Shown: in pieces, positions 1 through 8,668 of the stretch
Position numbering within the stretch: the first letter of the stretch is position 1
Layout: each line of letters opens with the position of its first letter
NCBI GenBank assembly: GCA_038255145.1
Contig: JBBSLP010000029.1
Coordinates: 1-64,000 of the forward strand
DNA from: WHTX01 sp038255145
GTDB taxonomy: Bacteria > Actinomycetota > Acidimicrobiia > Acidimicrobiales > CAIXPF01
DNA length: 64,000 bases
Direction of reading: 5' to 3'
Made by a program: the position numbers and the translations under genes
The notes under the pieces: generated by a model
The model's input: the letters and a program-made list of their open reading frames with translations, nothing else
Told to the model about the DNA's origin: nothing
Databases searched by the model: none

Positions 1-1
1 G

Positions 2-61
2 GCCGAGGTGGCCGAGTCGCTCCGCCCCTGGTCACATGATGGCGTCATCGCGGTGCTGTGA
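2..61 (+). CDS. 3' end of an upstream gene, cut by the window edge
   Basis: An open frame runs in from the left edge and stops with TGA at 59-61. The readable tail is about 19 residues with a normal soluble-protein composition (ending in HDGVIAVL). The product cannot be identified from so short a piece. It lies 25-50 bp before the next gene on the same strand, so the two could be co-transcribed. The call rests only on frame openness and position. Confidence 0.3.
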   Translation, partial: AEVAESLRPWSHDGVIAVL

Positions 62-109
62 CGCTGCGTTCGGCGGGTCGCACGCATGCTTGGATCGGAG
101 GGCCGGTCC

Positions 110-1417
110 GTGACGTTGCGCACCAGTGCCTTCGTCGAGCGGCTCAGGGCGAGCCTGTTCTTCATCCCCATGCTGGCAGTCGTGGCCGCGATGGTCCTCG
201 CGTTCGTGGCGATCGGGTTCGACGCGAGGATCGATCAGAACGGCTCGGATCTCCCACTCGGGTTCACGTCGACGGTGGAAAGCGCCCGGGCCCTGCTCGG
301 GACCGTGGCCGGCGCCACCATCACCTTCGCCGCCATCGCCTTCTCGGTCTCGTTGCTGATCATCCAACAGGCGTCGAGCCAGTACTCACCCCGAGTCGTG
401 CACACCCTGTTCCGTGACCCCTTCAACAAGCGGGTCATGGGCCTCGTGGTGGGTACCTTCACCTACTGCCTCCTCATCCTGCGTTCGGTACGGTCCTCGC
501 TCGAGTCCGGGGGCGATCCCGTCATCCCCAACCTGTCCGTCGCCATCGGGGTCACGCTCGGCATCGTCACGATCCTGGCGATCGTCGCGTTCATCGACCA
601 CAGCGCCCATTCGATGGACATCAGCACCATCCTCCAGGATGTCGAGGACGAGGCCATCGCGCAGATCCGCCGCGAGTGGCAGAAGCCTGACCCGTCGACC
701 AGCCCGCCGTCCCTGCCGCAGCGCCCGTCAGATCCGGCCCACGTCGTTCGCTTCGACCGCAGCGGCTGGGTGCAACAGATCGATCTCGACAAGGCCATCG
801 GTTGCATCCCGGCGGGACAGACGATGTGGGTCGAGACCTACCCGGGCCGCTACGCCATCGAGGGAACACCCATCGGCGACCTCTCGAGCGTGCCCGACGA
901 TGCCGATGCCTTCGAGCGCGCGGTCCTCGCCTCGATCAGGACGGGCGACACGCGCACCATGCAACAAGACGTCTCCTTCGGGTTGCGCCAGCTCGCCGAC
1001 GTCGCACTGAAGGCCCTGTCGCCCGGCATCAACGACCCCACCACCGCCCAGGACGCGATCTTCCACTCCACCGCAGTGCTCGCCGAGCTGCTCCGGCGCG
1101 AACCACCATCGCTCGTCAGGTCGAACGACGACAGCGGTCGAGTGGTCCTGGTCCACCAACCCACCCACGACGACCTGATCCGCCTCGCCTTCGCCGAGGT
1201 CCGCCAGTCCGCCGCGGCCATGCCCGCGGTGTGCATCTACCTCCTCGAATCCCTCGAACTGCTCACCGAGACCATCAACGACAGCGGAACGGAACAGGCC
1301 GAGTCACTCCGCCACCAAGCCGAGCTCGTGGTCGCAGGGTGCGCTGCCGCGGACAACCTCCCAGCTGACGTCCGCGACGTCGAACAGGCCTTCCAGAAGC
1401 GCTTCGCCACCCGATGA
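110..1417 (+). CDS. DUF2254 family integral membrane protein
   Basis: The protein has about 435 residues. Its N-terminal half holds four hydrophobic segments, near residues 16-40, 62-88, 108-129 and 142-165, followed by a long soluble C-terminal half. The segment between the second and third helices (SLLIIQQASSQYSPRVV) and the later ISPGIND-like stretch (LSPGINDPTTA) are typical of the DUF2254 predicted membrane proteins, whose function is unknown. An ATG at 86 is also in frame, but GTG at 110 has a GGAGGG about 9 bases upstream, so I prefer it. Nothing nearby suggests a specific role. Confidence 0.85.
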   Translation: MTLRTSAFVERLRASLFFIPMLAVVAAMVLAFVAIGFDARIDQNGSDLPLGFTSTVESARALLGTVAGATITFAAIAFSVSLLIIQQASSQYSPRVVHTLFRDPFNKRVMGLVVGTFTYCLLILRSVRSSLESGGDPVIPNLSVAIGVTLGIVTILAIVAFIDHSAHSMDISTILQDVEDEAIAQIRREWQKPDPSTSPPSLPQRPSDPAHVVRFDRSGWVQQIDLDKAIGCIPAGQTMWVETYPGRYAIEGTPIGDLSSVPDDADAFERAVLASIRTGDTRTMQQDVSFGLRQLADVALKALSPGINDPTTAQDAIFHSTAVLAELLRREPPSLVRSNDDSGRVVLVHQPTHDDLIRLAFAEVRQSAAAMPAVCIYLLESLELLTETINDSGTEQAESLRHQAELVVAGCAAADNLPADVRDVEQAFQKRFATR

Positions 1418-1455
1418 CAACCGCCAGCGCCAGTTGCACCGGAAACCGGACAGTT

Positions 1456-1790
1456 TCCGGCGAGGAGGCTGAGCACCCGGGGTGGGAGGTGCTCGCGGAG
1501 GAAGGCGACGGCTCGGACGTCACCGCTGATCACGATGAGGCGGGGGTCGGTGGTCTCTGCCAGTCCGATGAGCTCGTCGGCGACCTTGCGGGCGTGGCCT
1601 CCTACTGGTTCTCGGCGCGCTGCTGGAGCTGCTGTTGGGACCATCCTCCGGGCGCAGAGCGAATGATGTGCAGGTCGTCGCCAGTCACGTCGAGATGCTC
1701 GTCGGGGGCGGCGGGGAGGACCGCGATGATCTCTGCTCCGACCCGGTCGGTCACCACGACGAGGTGGGCCAAGTGGCGTGGATCACGAAC
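1456..1790 (-). pseudogene. Decayed Vms1/baeRF-type (eRF1-like) peptidyl-tRNA hydrolase fragment
   Basis: Two overlapping minus-strand frames together read like the middle of bacterial Vms1/baeRF family 2 proteins. One (1605-1790) contains HLVVVTDRVGAEI and GGWSQQQLQQRAEN and then meets a stop. The other (1456-1605) continues with ARKVADELIGLAE and LIVISGDVRAVAFLREHLP. A frameshift at about 1605 separates them. The N-terminal third and the C-terminal end of the family are missing, and neither frame has a credible start. The fragment lies between the DUF2254 and GH15 genes. Family assignment is from remembered motifs and is fairly secure for the joined fragment. Confidence 0.6.
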
Positions 1791-1874
1791 CGGCGTCGCC
1801 GCCGAGATGCCCGCCGTAGGGTGGCGCGATGCCGTCCCGTTCTGCTGTCCCTGCCTGTTGGTTGGGGTGATCTG

Positions 1875-3677
1875 ATGGCCGTTCGGATCGAGGACTATGC
1901 GCTGCTGTCGGACATGGAGGCCGCTGCGCTGGTCGGTGTGGACGGGTCGATCGACTGGCTGACGTTCCCGCGGTTCGATTCGGCGGCGTGCTTCGCGGCG
2001 CTGCTCGGCGAGCCTCGCCACGGCCGCTGGCTGCTGGCACCGGCCGACGGCGCTCCCCGGGTGACGCGCCGTTATGTCGGTGACTCGTTGGTGTTGGAGA
2101 CCGTGTTCGAGTGCGATGACGGCGAGGTCGCGGTGATCGACTGCATGCCACCTCGCGACGAGCAGCTCGACGTGGTGCGTCTGGTTGAGGGGCGACGGGG
2201 TCGGGTCGCGATGCGCACCGAGCTCATCGTGCGGTTCGGGTACGGGTCGGTGGTGCCGTGGGTGCGCAGGGTCGACGGGGCGTGGGTTGCGGTCGCCGGT
2301 CCCGACGCGCTTCGGCTCGTCACGCCCATCGAGCTTCGCGGCGAAGGCGAGGGCGACGACCGGCGCAGCGTCGCTGAGTTCTCCGTCGCGGCGGGTGATC
2401 GGGTGCCGTTCGTGCTCACCTGGTTCGAGTCGCACCGCGAATGCCACGAGCCGGTCGACGCGAGCGCCTCGATCGACGCTGCGCAACGGTGGTGGCAGGG
2501 CTGGTCGGACCAAAGCACCTACCAGAGCGGCTGGGCGGCCGAGGTGCGCGGGTCGCTCACCGTCTTGAAGGGTCTCACCCACTCCTCGACCGGAGGCGTG
2601 TGCGCGGCGCCAACGACGTCGTTGCCCGAAACCGTGGGCGGGGTACGCAACTGGGACTACCGGTACTGCTGGCTGCGCGACGCCACCTTCACGTTGATGG
2701 CGCTGATGGAGGCCGGCTACACCAGCGAGGCGGTCAAGTGGCGTGACTGGTTGCTGCGATCAGTGGCGGGCGACCCTGCCGATCTTCAGATCATGTACGG
2801 CTTGGCCGGGGAACGCCAGCTGATCGAGCGTCAGCTGGCCTGGTTGCCGGGCTATGAGGGGTCGGCACCGGTGCGGGTCGGGAACGCGGCGGCCGGTCAG
2901 CTCCAGCTCGACGTGTACGGCGAGGTCGTGGACGCACTGCACCAGGGGTCCGTGGCGGGCCTCGAGTTCGACGACAACGCCTGGCAGCTGCAGCAGGCGC
3001 TGCTCGAGTTCCTCGAGGGTGCATGGCGGCAGCCGGACGAAGGGATCTGGGAGGTGCGCGGCCCGCGGCGCGATTTCACGCACTCCAAGGTGATGGCCTG
3101 GTTGGCTGCCGAGCGGATCGTCGCCACCGCCGAGCGGCTCGACCTGGATGGACCGGTCGATCGGTGGCGGGCGTTGCGCGACGACATCCACCGCGACGTG
3201 CTCGACCACGGTGTCGATGACCGGGGCGTGTTCGTCCAGACCTACGGCTCGCAAGATCTGGATGCGAGCTTGCTGCTGGTACCGATCGTCGGGTTCCTGC
3301 CGGCGGCGGATCCACGGGTGGTTGCGACGGTGGAGGCGATCGAACGAGAGCTGATGGTCGACGGGTTCGTGATGCGCTACCGAAGCGGCGCCGACATCGA
3401 TGGGCTGCCTGGCGGCGAAGGTGCGTTCCTCTTGTGCACGTTCTGGCTGGCCGACGCGCTCGCGCTGCAGGGCCGCCAGGATGACGCAAAGTCGTTGTTC
3501 GAGCGGCTGCTCGGTCTGCGCAACGACGTCGGGCTGCTCTCCGAGGAGTACGACCCGACAGCCAAGCGGCTGCTGGGCAACTTCCCCCAGGCGTTCTCGC
3601 ACACCGCCATCATCAACACCGCAGCAACGTTGTCGCGCGGCAGCGGCCCGACGCAGCGCCGCGCCACACAGCGCTGA
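1875..3677 (+). CDS. Glycoside hydrolase family 15 glucoamylase/trehalase-like protein
   Basis: The protein has 600 residues. It opens with the typical bacterial GH15 N-terminus (IEDYALLSDMEAAALVGVDGSIDWLTFPRF) over its first 35 residues, has a beta-sandwich domain to about residue 240, and then an alpha/alpha-barrel domain. The signature GGVRNWDYRYCWLRDATF lies near 255, and the second acidic site with LSEEYDPTAKRLLGNFPQAFSH near 555-577. Such proteins hydrolyse alpha-glucosides, including trehalose in actinobacteria. The frame is open upstream to 1635, but ATG at 1875 has GGGGTGA just before it and matches the family start. The family length is normal. The open upstream part overlaps the decayed antisense fragment. 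Confidence 0.92.
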   Translation: MAVRIEDYALLSDMEAAALVGVDGSIDWLTFPRFDSAACFAALLGEPRHGRWLLAPADGAPRVTRRYVGDSLVLETVFECDDGEVAVIDCMPPRDEQLDVVRLVEGRRGRVAMRTELIVRFGYGSVVPWVRRVDGAWVAVAGPDALRLVTPIELRGEGEGDDRRSVAEFSVAAGDRVPFVLTWFESHRECHEPVDASASIDAAQRWWQGWSDQSTYQSGWAAEVRGSLTVLKGLTHSSTGGVCAAPTTSLPETVGGVRNWDYRYCWLRDATFTLMALMEAGYTSEAVKWRDWLLRSVAGDPADLQIMYGLAGERQLIERQLAWLPGYEGSAPVRVGNAAAGQLQLDVYGEVVDALHQGSVAGLEFDDNAWQLQQALLEFLEGAWRQPDEGIWEVRGPRRDFTHSKVMAWLAAERIVATAERLDLDGPVDRWRALRDDIHRDVLDHGVDDRGVFVQTYGSQDLDASLLLVPIVGFLPAADPRVVATVEAIERELMVDGFVMRYRSGADIDGLPGGEGAFLLCTFWLADALALQGRQDDAKSLFERLLGLRNDVGLLSEEYDPTAKRLLGNFPQAFSHTAIINTAATLSRGSGPTQRRATQR

Positions 3678-3785
3678 CGGGTCACCGCGGCGTACCTCGG
3701 CTCGCGGCTGATGTCGTCAGTGGCGCGAGGGTGTCGCACAAGATGCTGACGTGCACAGATCGCAGCTGCGTCAGGTCAGCTCCAA

Positions 3786-3900
3786 CTGCATCTCGCGCCG
3801 ACGCACGGATCGTGGATGAACCTCGTCGAACGGTGGTTCTCCACGCTCACGACCCCGAAAGCTGCAAGGGCTTCGGATCACCGAGCGCTTCCCCATCCAC
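3786..3900 (+). mobile_element. IS630-family transposase remnant (C-terminal DDE region)
   Basis: One frame reads LHLAPTHGSWMNLVERWFSTLT, which is the strongly conserved end of the IS630 DDE transposase catalytic domain, including the final acidic residue in LVERWF. The reading frame then breaks: a -1 frame continues with KLQGLRITERFPIHR before degenerating. No upstream transposase sequence, terminal repeats or target duplication are visible. It is a scar of about 100 bases in the 320-base spacer between the GH15 gene and the rhodanese gene. The rest of that spacer shows nothing recognisable. Confidence 0.6.
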
Positions 3901-3997
3901 AGACAGCAGCTGAAGGAAACAACGGTGTCCACCAGACCGGGTCAAGTGCAGCGGCTCAAGAGCACATCGATGCCCAAGACCAGGGGGCGTGCTGTTG

Positions 3998-4432
3998 CTA
4001 CTCAGCCGCAGGTGGTTCGAGAGGCCGGCCCGCTGCGGTCCAGGCGTTGAAGCCGCCGTCGAGCTCGGCGATGTCGGTGTAGCCCAGGATCTCGAGGTCA
4101 TCGACGGCGTCGGCGGACATGTTGCCCGATCGGCAGTACACCGCAAGTGGGGTGCTCAGGTCGTCGGGGAGCTCGTCCGACATGGCGATCCGGTCGAACG
4201 CGATGGTCAGGTCTGTTCCGGCGATGCTGCCTTCGTCGGGCGTGTGGACGTTGATCGTCACGACCCCGGGAGCGTCGATGCGCTGCGCGAACGCGTCAGG
4301 GCCTACCAGCGCAGACGACGTCGCTGCGGCGGTCACGGCCGATGTCTGGTCGTCGCCGTCAGCAGCGCAGCCCGCGCCGAGCAGCGACACGCCGATCACC
4401 GCTGCGAGGAAGAAGCGCCGAACAGGCTGCAC
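3998..4432 (-). CDS. Rhodanese-domain lipoprotein
   Basis: The protein has 144 residues. A short basic N-terminus and hydrophobic stretch lead to a lipobox LLGAGC (residues 16-21), so the mature protein should be a membrane-anchored lipoprotein. After a Thr/Ala-rich linker, the rhodanese-like domain (about 45-140) has the active-site loop YCRSGNMS with the catalytic Cys and the ending LDGGFNAWTAAGRPLE typical of single-domain rhodaneses. The family transfers sulfane sulfur or acts in redox chemistry; the substrate here is unknown. It is isolated, between an IS remnant and a toxin-antitoxin remnant, and no operon is evident. Confidence 0.88.
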   Translation of the reverse strand: MQPVRRFFLAAVIGVSLLGAGCAADGDDQTSAVTAAATSSALVGPDAFAQRIDAPGVVTINVHTPDEGSIAGTDLTIAFDRIAMSDELPDDLSTPLAVYCRSGNMSADAVDDLEILGYTDIAELDGGFNAWTAAGRPLEPPAAE

Positions 4433-4501
4433 GGGCTCGAAGCTATCGGCTGAGGGCTGGGCGATGGGATCGGCTCAGCACTTCCCGAGCGGCGCCGAGC
4501 T

Positions 4502-4630
4502 CACGGCGTAGGAGTCCGGGTGCGCACGACCGGTGCTGCACGCGCTGGCCTGCTTGCGTTCGTCGAAGCGGCCGACGACACCGTGGTCATCGTCCACGCC
4601 ATGGTGGCCCGACCCGAGCTCTTGAGATGA
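4502..4630 (+). pseudogene. RelE/ParE-type toxin C-terminal remnant
   Basis: A 42-codon open stretch ends with FVEAADDTVVIVHAMVARPELL and a stop, resembling the last beta strands of RelE/ParE-superfamily toxins. There is no credible start codon: the frame runs back only to a TGA at 4451, and the expected N-terminal two thirds are absent. Its stop overlaps the next gene's start as ATGA (4627-4630), the coupling expected of a toxin-antitoxin pair. Assignment is tentative and leans on the overlap and the partner. Confidence 0.4.
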
Positions 4631-4830
4631 CCACCGTGGGACGTCGCAGCACCGAGGAGATCATCAGCGACGCCGAAGGCCTGGCCGACCGGTTCGAGCA
4701 GTGGGAGCCGACCCCTAGCCGCTCGTTCGACAGCGCACCGATCCGGGCCGTGCATCAGGCGTTCCAGAACAGCGCCGAAGCTCAGCACGAGGCAGACGTC
4801 GGAACTTGCCAAACGACGCTGAAGCTGTAA
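4627..4830 (+). CDS. Truncated antitoxin-like protein of a toxin-antitoxin remnant
   Basis: The protein has 67 residues and begins MTTVGRRSTEEIISDAEGLADRFEQWEP, like the small acidic antitoxin-type proteins that follow RelE-like toxins in actinobacteria. In the homologues I recall, a C-terminal helix-turn-helix-like segment follows the AEA region. Here it is replaced by a short unrelated tail (TCQTTLKL) and a stop, so the gene looks 3'-truncated. The start overlaps the toxin remnant's stop by ATGA. Function as an antitoxin is inferred from arrangement and composition only. Confidence 0.45.
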   Translation: MTTVGRRSTEEIISDAEGLADRFEQWEPTPSRSFDSAPIRAVHQAFQNSAEAQHEADVGTCQTTLKL

Positions 4831-4832
4831 CG

Positions 4833-4850
4833 ACTCGCTCACGCGCGAGT
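4833..4850 (+). terminator. Hairpin after the antitoxin remnant
   Basis: ACTCGC and GCGAGT form a perfect 6-bp stem around a 6-base loop, three bases after the stop at 4830. The sequence after it (TGTTGACTTGGTATTTGG) is AT-richer than its surroundings but is not a clean T-run. A weak terminator is plausible. Confidence 0.3.
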
Positions 4851-4875
4851 TGTTGACTTGGTATTTGGCGTGTGT

Positions 4876-4899
4876 GAGCCGGTAGACGTCTACCGGCTC
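4876..4899. repeat. Perfect 24-bp palindrome at the integrase stop codon
   Basis: GAGCCGGTAGAC followed at once by its exact reverse complement GTCTACCGGCTC gives a 24-base palindrome with no loop. Its right end contains part of the stop codon (TGA on the minus strand, 4898-4900) of the decayed recombinase. It could be the recombinase terminator, a recombinase binding site, or a leftover element end. Confidence 0.6.
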
Positions 4900-5600
4900 A
4901 GGCGGCGACGAGCGCGGCGAATTGTTGGGCGGCGGCCGCGCTCATGCCCGGGAGCAGGTGCTGGTAGGTGTGCATGGTGAACGCTGGGTGAGCGTGGCCG
5001 AGCCGCTCGCACACGACCTTGATGGGCGCGCCGGTCGCGACGAGCAATGACGCGTGGGTGCGCCACAGATCGTGAAACCGAATGCGCGGTAGCGCAGCGC
5101 ACGCTGCGCTCGAAGAGCTGGCTGACCGACTCGGGGTTTGAGGAACCGATCGGAAGGTTGCAGAACGTCCAGTCGTCGGCCCCGTGGGGGAGCCCTTCGT
5201 GCTCGATCCGCCGATGCCAATGATCGAGCTCGTCCATCGTCTGGTGGTCGATGTCGATGGTGCGGCGACTGCTGCGCGTCTTGACGCCGAACTCGACCGG
5301 TCGGCCACCAACGTTCGGCAAGGTGCGCGACATCGACAGCCTCGACCTCGAGCGGTCGAGGTCGCACCACTTGAGACCAACGATGGCAGGGTTCACGTAG
5401 CGGTCGACGAACCACGAGTACCGGTCCGCGGTCGTGGCTCGCCCGTGTCGCCGCTTCTGCGGAAGCCAGGTGCCGGTCATGAGTTCGCCGAGCGTGATCG
5501 GGCCGCCCTTCGGCGCCGGCGCCCCGAATCGGTCCTTGGCGAGCCGGAGGGCGATGGCTTCCGCCTCGGCTCGGTCGTGGCCGACTGAGCGTCCCGCACA
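4898..5600 (-). pseudogene. Decayed tyrosine recombinase (phage-type integrase)
   Basis: Pieces of one integrase are spread over two frames. The N-terminal arm reads ITLGELMTGTWLPQKRR and DRYSWFVDRYVNPAIV (5380-5600). It runs straight into GLKWCDLDRSRSRLS, so roughly 130-140 family residues are missing, including the segment with the first catalytic Arg. A frameshift near 5100 then leads to IRFHDLWRTHASLLVATGAPI, GHAHPAFTMHTYQHLLPG and the stop. The Box II motif, normally H-x-L-R-H, reads HDLWRTH, so the second catalytic Arg is Trp. The active-site Tyr (HTYQHLL) survives. The gene is clearly inactive and marks an old integrated element. Confidence 0.85.
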
Positions 5601-5649
5601 CTCTGCCCCTCGGCCCCTGGCGTCGTGGAGGCGGGGCCAGGCTTGTTCG

Positions 5650-6085
5650 TCACGCCGTGAGGCGGAACGGCGGGCAGGTGTCGGTGGCGAGGACGAAGGC
5701 GTAGCTGACGACTCGGTTGTGTCACCTCATGACGCCGACGGTGAAGCGGAACAGCGGTCGGGGGTAGCGGCCGCTGACAGGACCGCGAACCAGGCTGCGA
5801 TCGATGTGAGCACCACGGCCACGTCGAGCACGGCATCCATCGGTTCAGGTCGCGGTGGACGTCGGGATACGGCACCTGCAAGTGCACGGTCTGTCCTTCG
5901 TCGGTGGACGGGTACTCGTCACGGAGGAGCAGGAGGTAGGCGGCCACACGGTTGTGGAGGCCGAGGTGCGGCGATCACGGCCAGGATCGGGATGACGAGG
6001 ATCAGGCGGAAGGCCACCGTGAGCCGGTTGCGGGGCTCCTCCGGGTAGTCGATGTCGAACCGGACGGGATACGCGGATCGGTCGT
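5650..6085 (-). pseudogene. Shattered DUF4389 membrane protein gene
   Basis: Three minus-strand pieces in different frames make up a DUF4389 protein. The first holds YPVRFDIDYPEEPRNRLTVA with a hydrophobic segment (5970-6080). The second holds RVAAYLLLLRDEYPSTDE and YPDVHRDLNRWMP (5820-5945). The third holds GRYPRPLFRFTVGVM and HNRVVSYAFVLATD, ending PPFRLTA and stop at 5650-5652. Expected hydrophobic stretches between the pieces are lost. The upstream end is only 10 bases from the MMPL gene's stop. The family is a small membrane protein of unknown function. At least two frameshifts and two deletions make it non-functional. Confidence 0.7.
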
Positions 6086-6094
6086 CTCCATGGG

Positions 6095-8536
6095 TCAGGC
6101 CTTCGATGCGACTGGCCGGCGCGGGCGGTCGACGGAGACCGGCGCGAGACCGGCAGGCGTCAGTTGCTCATCCCCTGCGGGAACGGCCGGCTGGGTGGGC
6201 TCGATCTCCAGGTGCGGCAGGATTCGGTCGAGCCACTTCGGGATCCACCAGTTGCGGTCGCCGAGGAGCTCCATGGTGGCCGGGACGACCACCAAGCGGA
6301 CGAGCGTCGCATCGAGGAAGACGGCGACGGCGAGCCCGAGACCGAAGATCTTGAGCTCTCGCATGTCCTCGAGCGTGAATGACGCGAAGACGACGATCAT
6401 GATGGCGGCGGCTGCGGTGATCACCCTGGCGGTGGAGGCGACGCCGTCGGCGACCGAGGTGTTGGCGTCGCCGGTCCGCAGGTACTCCTCGCGGATGCGG
6501 GAGAGCAGCAGCACCTCGTAGTCCATCGAGAGTCCGAAGACGACGGCGAAGAGCATCATGGGGATGAACGGGTTGATGGGGCCGCCTTCGATGCCGATGA
6601 GCCCGCCGGCCCATCCCCACTGGAAGACGGCGACGACGATGCCGTAGGCGGCGCTGATGGTGAGGACGTTCATGAGGACGGCCTTGAGCGGCACCAGCAG
6701 GGACCGGAAGACGATCAGCAGCAGCACGAACGACATGGCCAGCACGGCGCCGAAGAAGAGGAGCATCCTCTTGGCGAGGTAGTCGGTGATGTCGATGGCG
6801 ATGGCGGCGCCGCCGGTGACCTCGACGTCGAGGCCGGTGCCGGCCGTCGCGGCGGGGATGACGTCGGCGCGGAGTCGGCGGACGAGTGCGGCGGTGGCTT
6901 CGTCCTGGGGAGCGGTGGTGGCGACGAGGCTCATGAGGTGGGCACTCGGCTGGGCCAGGTCGTCGGCGATCGGGGCGGTGACGGCGGCGACGCCGTCGGT
7001 GCGCACCAGGGCGGTGTGGAGGGCGGCGACCGCGTCGGCGGACCCACCATCGCTCGAGGTCACGACGGTGATGAGGAACGGCCCGTTGAACCCGTCGCCG
7101 AACCCCTCGGCGAGGAGGTCGTAGGCCTGCCGGGTGTCGGTGCCCTCGGGGAAGTTCCCATCGTCGGCCCAGCCGAGGCGGAGGCTTGCGACCGGCGCCG
7201 CGAGGAGGACCAGCACAACGGTCGCCCCGACCAGCCAGCGGAGCGGGTTGCGCTGGATGGTGCGGCTCCACCGGTAGGCGAGGGTCGCTTCCATGGGCTT
7301 CGCGACCCGTCGAGGGACGGCGCGGCGCAGCGGCCGGACGGCCAGGCTGGCGAGCAGGGTGAGGAGGGCGAAGGTGCCGCCGAAAGCGGCGAGCGGCGCG
7401 ATCCCGATGCCGAGCCCGAGCAGGGCGACGGACGTGAAGCCGGCGGCGATGAGGCCCCGCCAGCGGGTGAGCTCGACCCGCTCACGGGCGAAGCCGAGCA
7501 GCGCCGGGAGCAGCGTGGTGGACGTGAGCATGGTGGCGAGCACGGTGGCGGAGACGCCGATGCCCATGCCGCCGACAGATCCGACGCCGATGAGGAGCAG
7601 GCCGAGCATCGAGATCATCACGGTGGTGCCGGCGAAGATCACGGCTCGCCCGGCGGACTCCATGGCGATCACGGTGGACGCGTGGGCCGAGCGCCCGGCG
7701 TGGAGGCCGTCCCGGTAGCGGGAGACGATGAAGAGGGCGTAGTCGATGCCGACGCCCAGGCCGATCATGATCCCGAGGACGGTGGCGTCGGTGGGGATGG
7801 TGAAGACGTTGCTGAGGAGCAGGGTCATCCCCATGCCGGCGGCGACGCCGCCGAGTGCGACGGCGACAGGGAGGCCCATGGCGAGCACCGACCCGAATGC
7901 CAGGATCAGGACGATGATGGCGAAGGCGAGGCCGAGGAGCTCGGTCTGGGGGGGCTCGATCACGGCCAGGTACTGGCCGCCCGGGAAGACCTCGAGGCCG
8001 TCGATCGCCGGTGCGTGCGCGGTGATCGCCTTGCCGAGCAGGCCGGACTCGGCGTCGTCGACGTCCGCGGACAAGTTGACCTGGGCATAGGCGACTCTGC
8101 CGGCCAGGGGGCCATCACGGGCGATCTGGCTCTGGCCGCGCTCGGCGTAGGGCGAGACCACGGTCGCACCCGGGTGCTGCGGCTCACCGCGGTCGTCGGG
8201 GAACCCGGCGTCGACCGTTGCGAACAGTCCTTCCATGGCGGCCCGGACCTCGGGGTCGTCGATGCCCTGGGCTGCCCTGAACACGATCGTGCCGGTCTGC
8301 CCGCCGGTGCCGAGTTCGGGGAAGTGCTCAGCGAGCACGGCGAACCCCGCCGCGCTGCCGGAGCCGGGCACCTGGGCGTTGCCGCTGAACTGCGGGCCGA
8401 CCACGCCAGCTGCGCCGAAGATGGCGACGAAGGCGACGAGCCAGAGCCCGACGGCCTTGATCCGGTGATCGAAGCACCAGCCGGCGACCCGGCCGAGGAG
8501 TGACGTTGGGCGTGGGGTTGCTGCTGACGTGGGCAT
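6095..8536 (-). CDS. MMPL/RND-superfamily membrane transporter
   Basis: The protein has 813 residues in the duplicated MMPL layout. It has an N-terminal transmembrane helix (about 21-44), an extracytoplasmic loop, and a first block of five to six helices (about 185-375) carrying GIGVGIDYALFIVSRYRDGL. A second loop and a second helix block (about 545-760) follow, with GLSMDYEVLLLSRIREEY. The paired GxxxDY motifs hold the proton-relay Asp residues of RND pumps. Substrates are usually lipids or drugs; here it is unknown. The frame is open far upstream, but that part is antisense to the kinase gene. ATG at 8536 fits the family start. It diverges from a kinase/regulator pair that may control it. 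Confidence 0.92.
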   Translation of the reverse strand: MPTSAATPRPTSLLGRVAGWCFDHRIKAVGLWLVAFVAIFGAAGVVGPQFSGNAQVPGSGSAAGFAVLAEHFPELGTGGQTGTIVFRAAQGIDDPEVRAAMEGLFATVDAGFPDDRGEPQHPGATVVSPYAERGQSQIARDGPLAGRVAYAQVNLSADVDDAESGLLGKAITAHAPAIDGLEVFPGGQYLAVIEPPQTELLGLAFAIIVLILAFGSVLAMGLPVAVALGGVAAGMGMTLLLSNVFTIPTDATVLGIMIGLGVGIDYALFIVSRYRDGLHAGRSAHASTVIAMESAGRAVIFAGTTVMISMLGLLLIGVGSVGGMGIGVSATVLATMLTSTTLLPALLGFARERVELTRWRGLIAAGFTSVALLGLGIGIAPLAAFGGTFALLTLLASLAVRPLRRAVPRRVAKPMEATLAYRWSRTIQRNPLRWLVGATVVLVLLAAPVASLRLGWADDGNFPEGTDTRQAYDLLAEGFGDGFNGPFLITVVTSSDGGSADAVAALHTALVRTDGVAAVTAPIADDLAQPSAHLMSLVATTAPQDEATAALVRRLRADVIPAATAGTGLDVEVTGGAAIAIDITDYLAKRMLLFFGAVLAMSFVLLLIVFRSLLVPLKAVLMNVLTISAAYGIVVAVFQWGWAGGLIGIEGGPINPFIPMMLFAVVFGLSMDYEVLLLSRIREEYLRTGDANTSVADGVASTARVITAAAAIMIVVFASFTLEDMRELKIFGLGLAVAVFLDATLVRLVVVPATMELLGDRNWWIPKWLDRILPHLEIEPTQPAVPAGDEQLTPAGLAPVSVDRPRRPVASKA

Positions 8537-8668
8537 GAGCCCATGGTCGTGATGTCCGGCGCTCGCCACATCGGGACTCCGGCCATTCGAACACCCGCCG
8601 ATCGGACGGTTGCCGTCTCGTACTTTCGGCCGATCCGCCGGCTGACGGACTTCCTTAAGGTGGGGGTC
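8537..8668. promoter_or_regulatory. Divergent control region between MMPL transporter and kinase/regulator pair
   Basis: These 132 bases must hold both promoters. I see TTGCCG near 8608 but no convincing -10 hexamer, and GGCCGATCCGCCGG near 8626 as a weak symmetric motif. AAGGTGGGGG just before GTG 8669 is a good ribosome-binding site. Divergence suggests that the NarL-type regulator acts here; that is inference. Confidence 0.35.

Noticed and set aside
6938..8503. 521-codon plus-strand open frame opposite the MMPL gene
   Set aside because: Gly/Glu/Asp-rich shadow with no domains; the opposite strand encodes MMPL motifs throughout.
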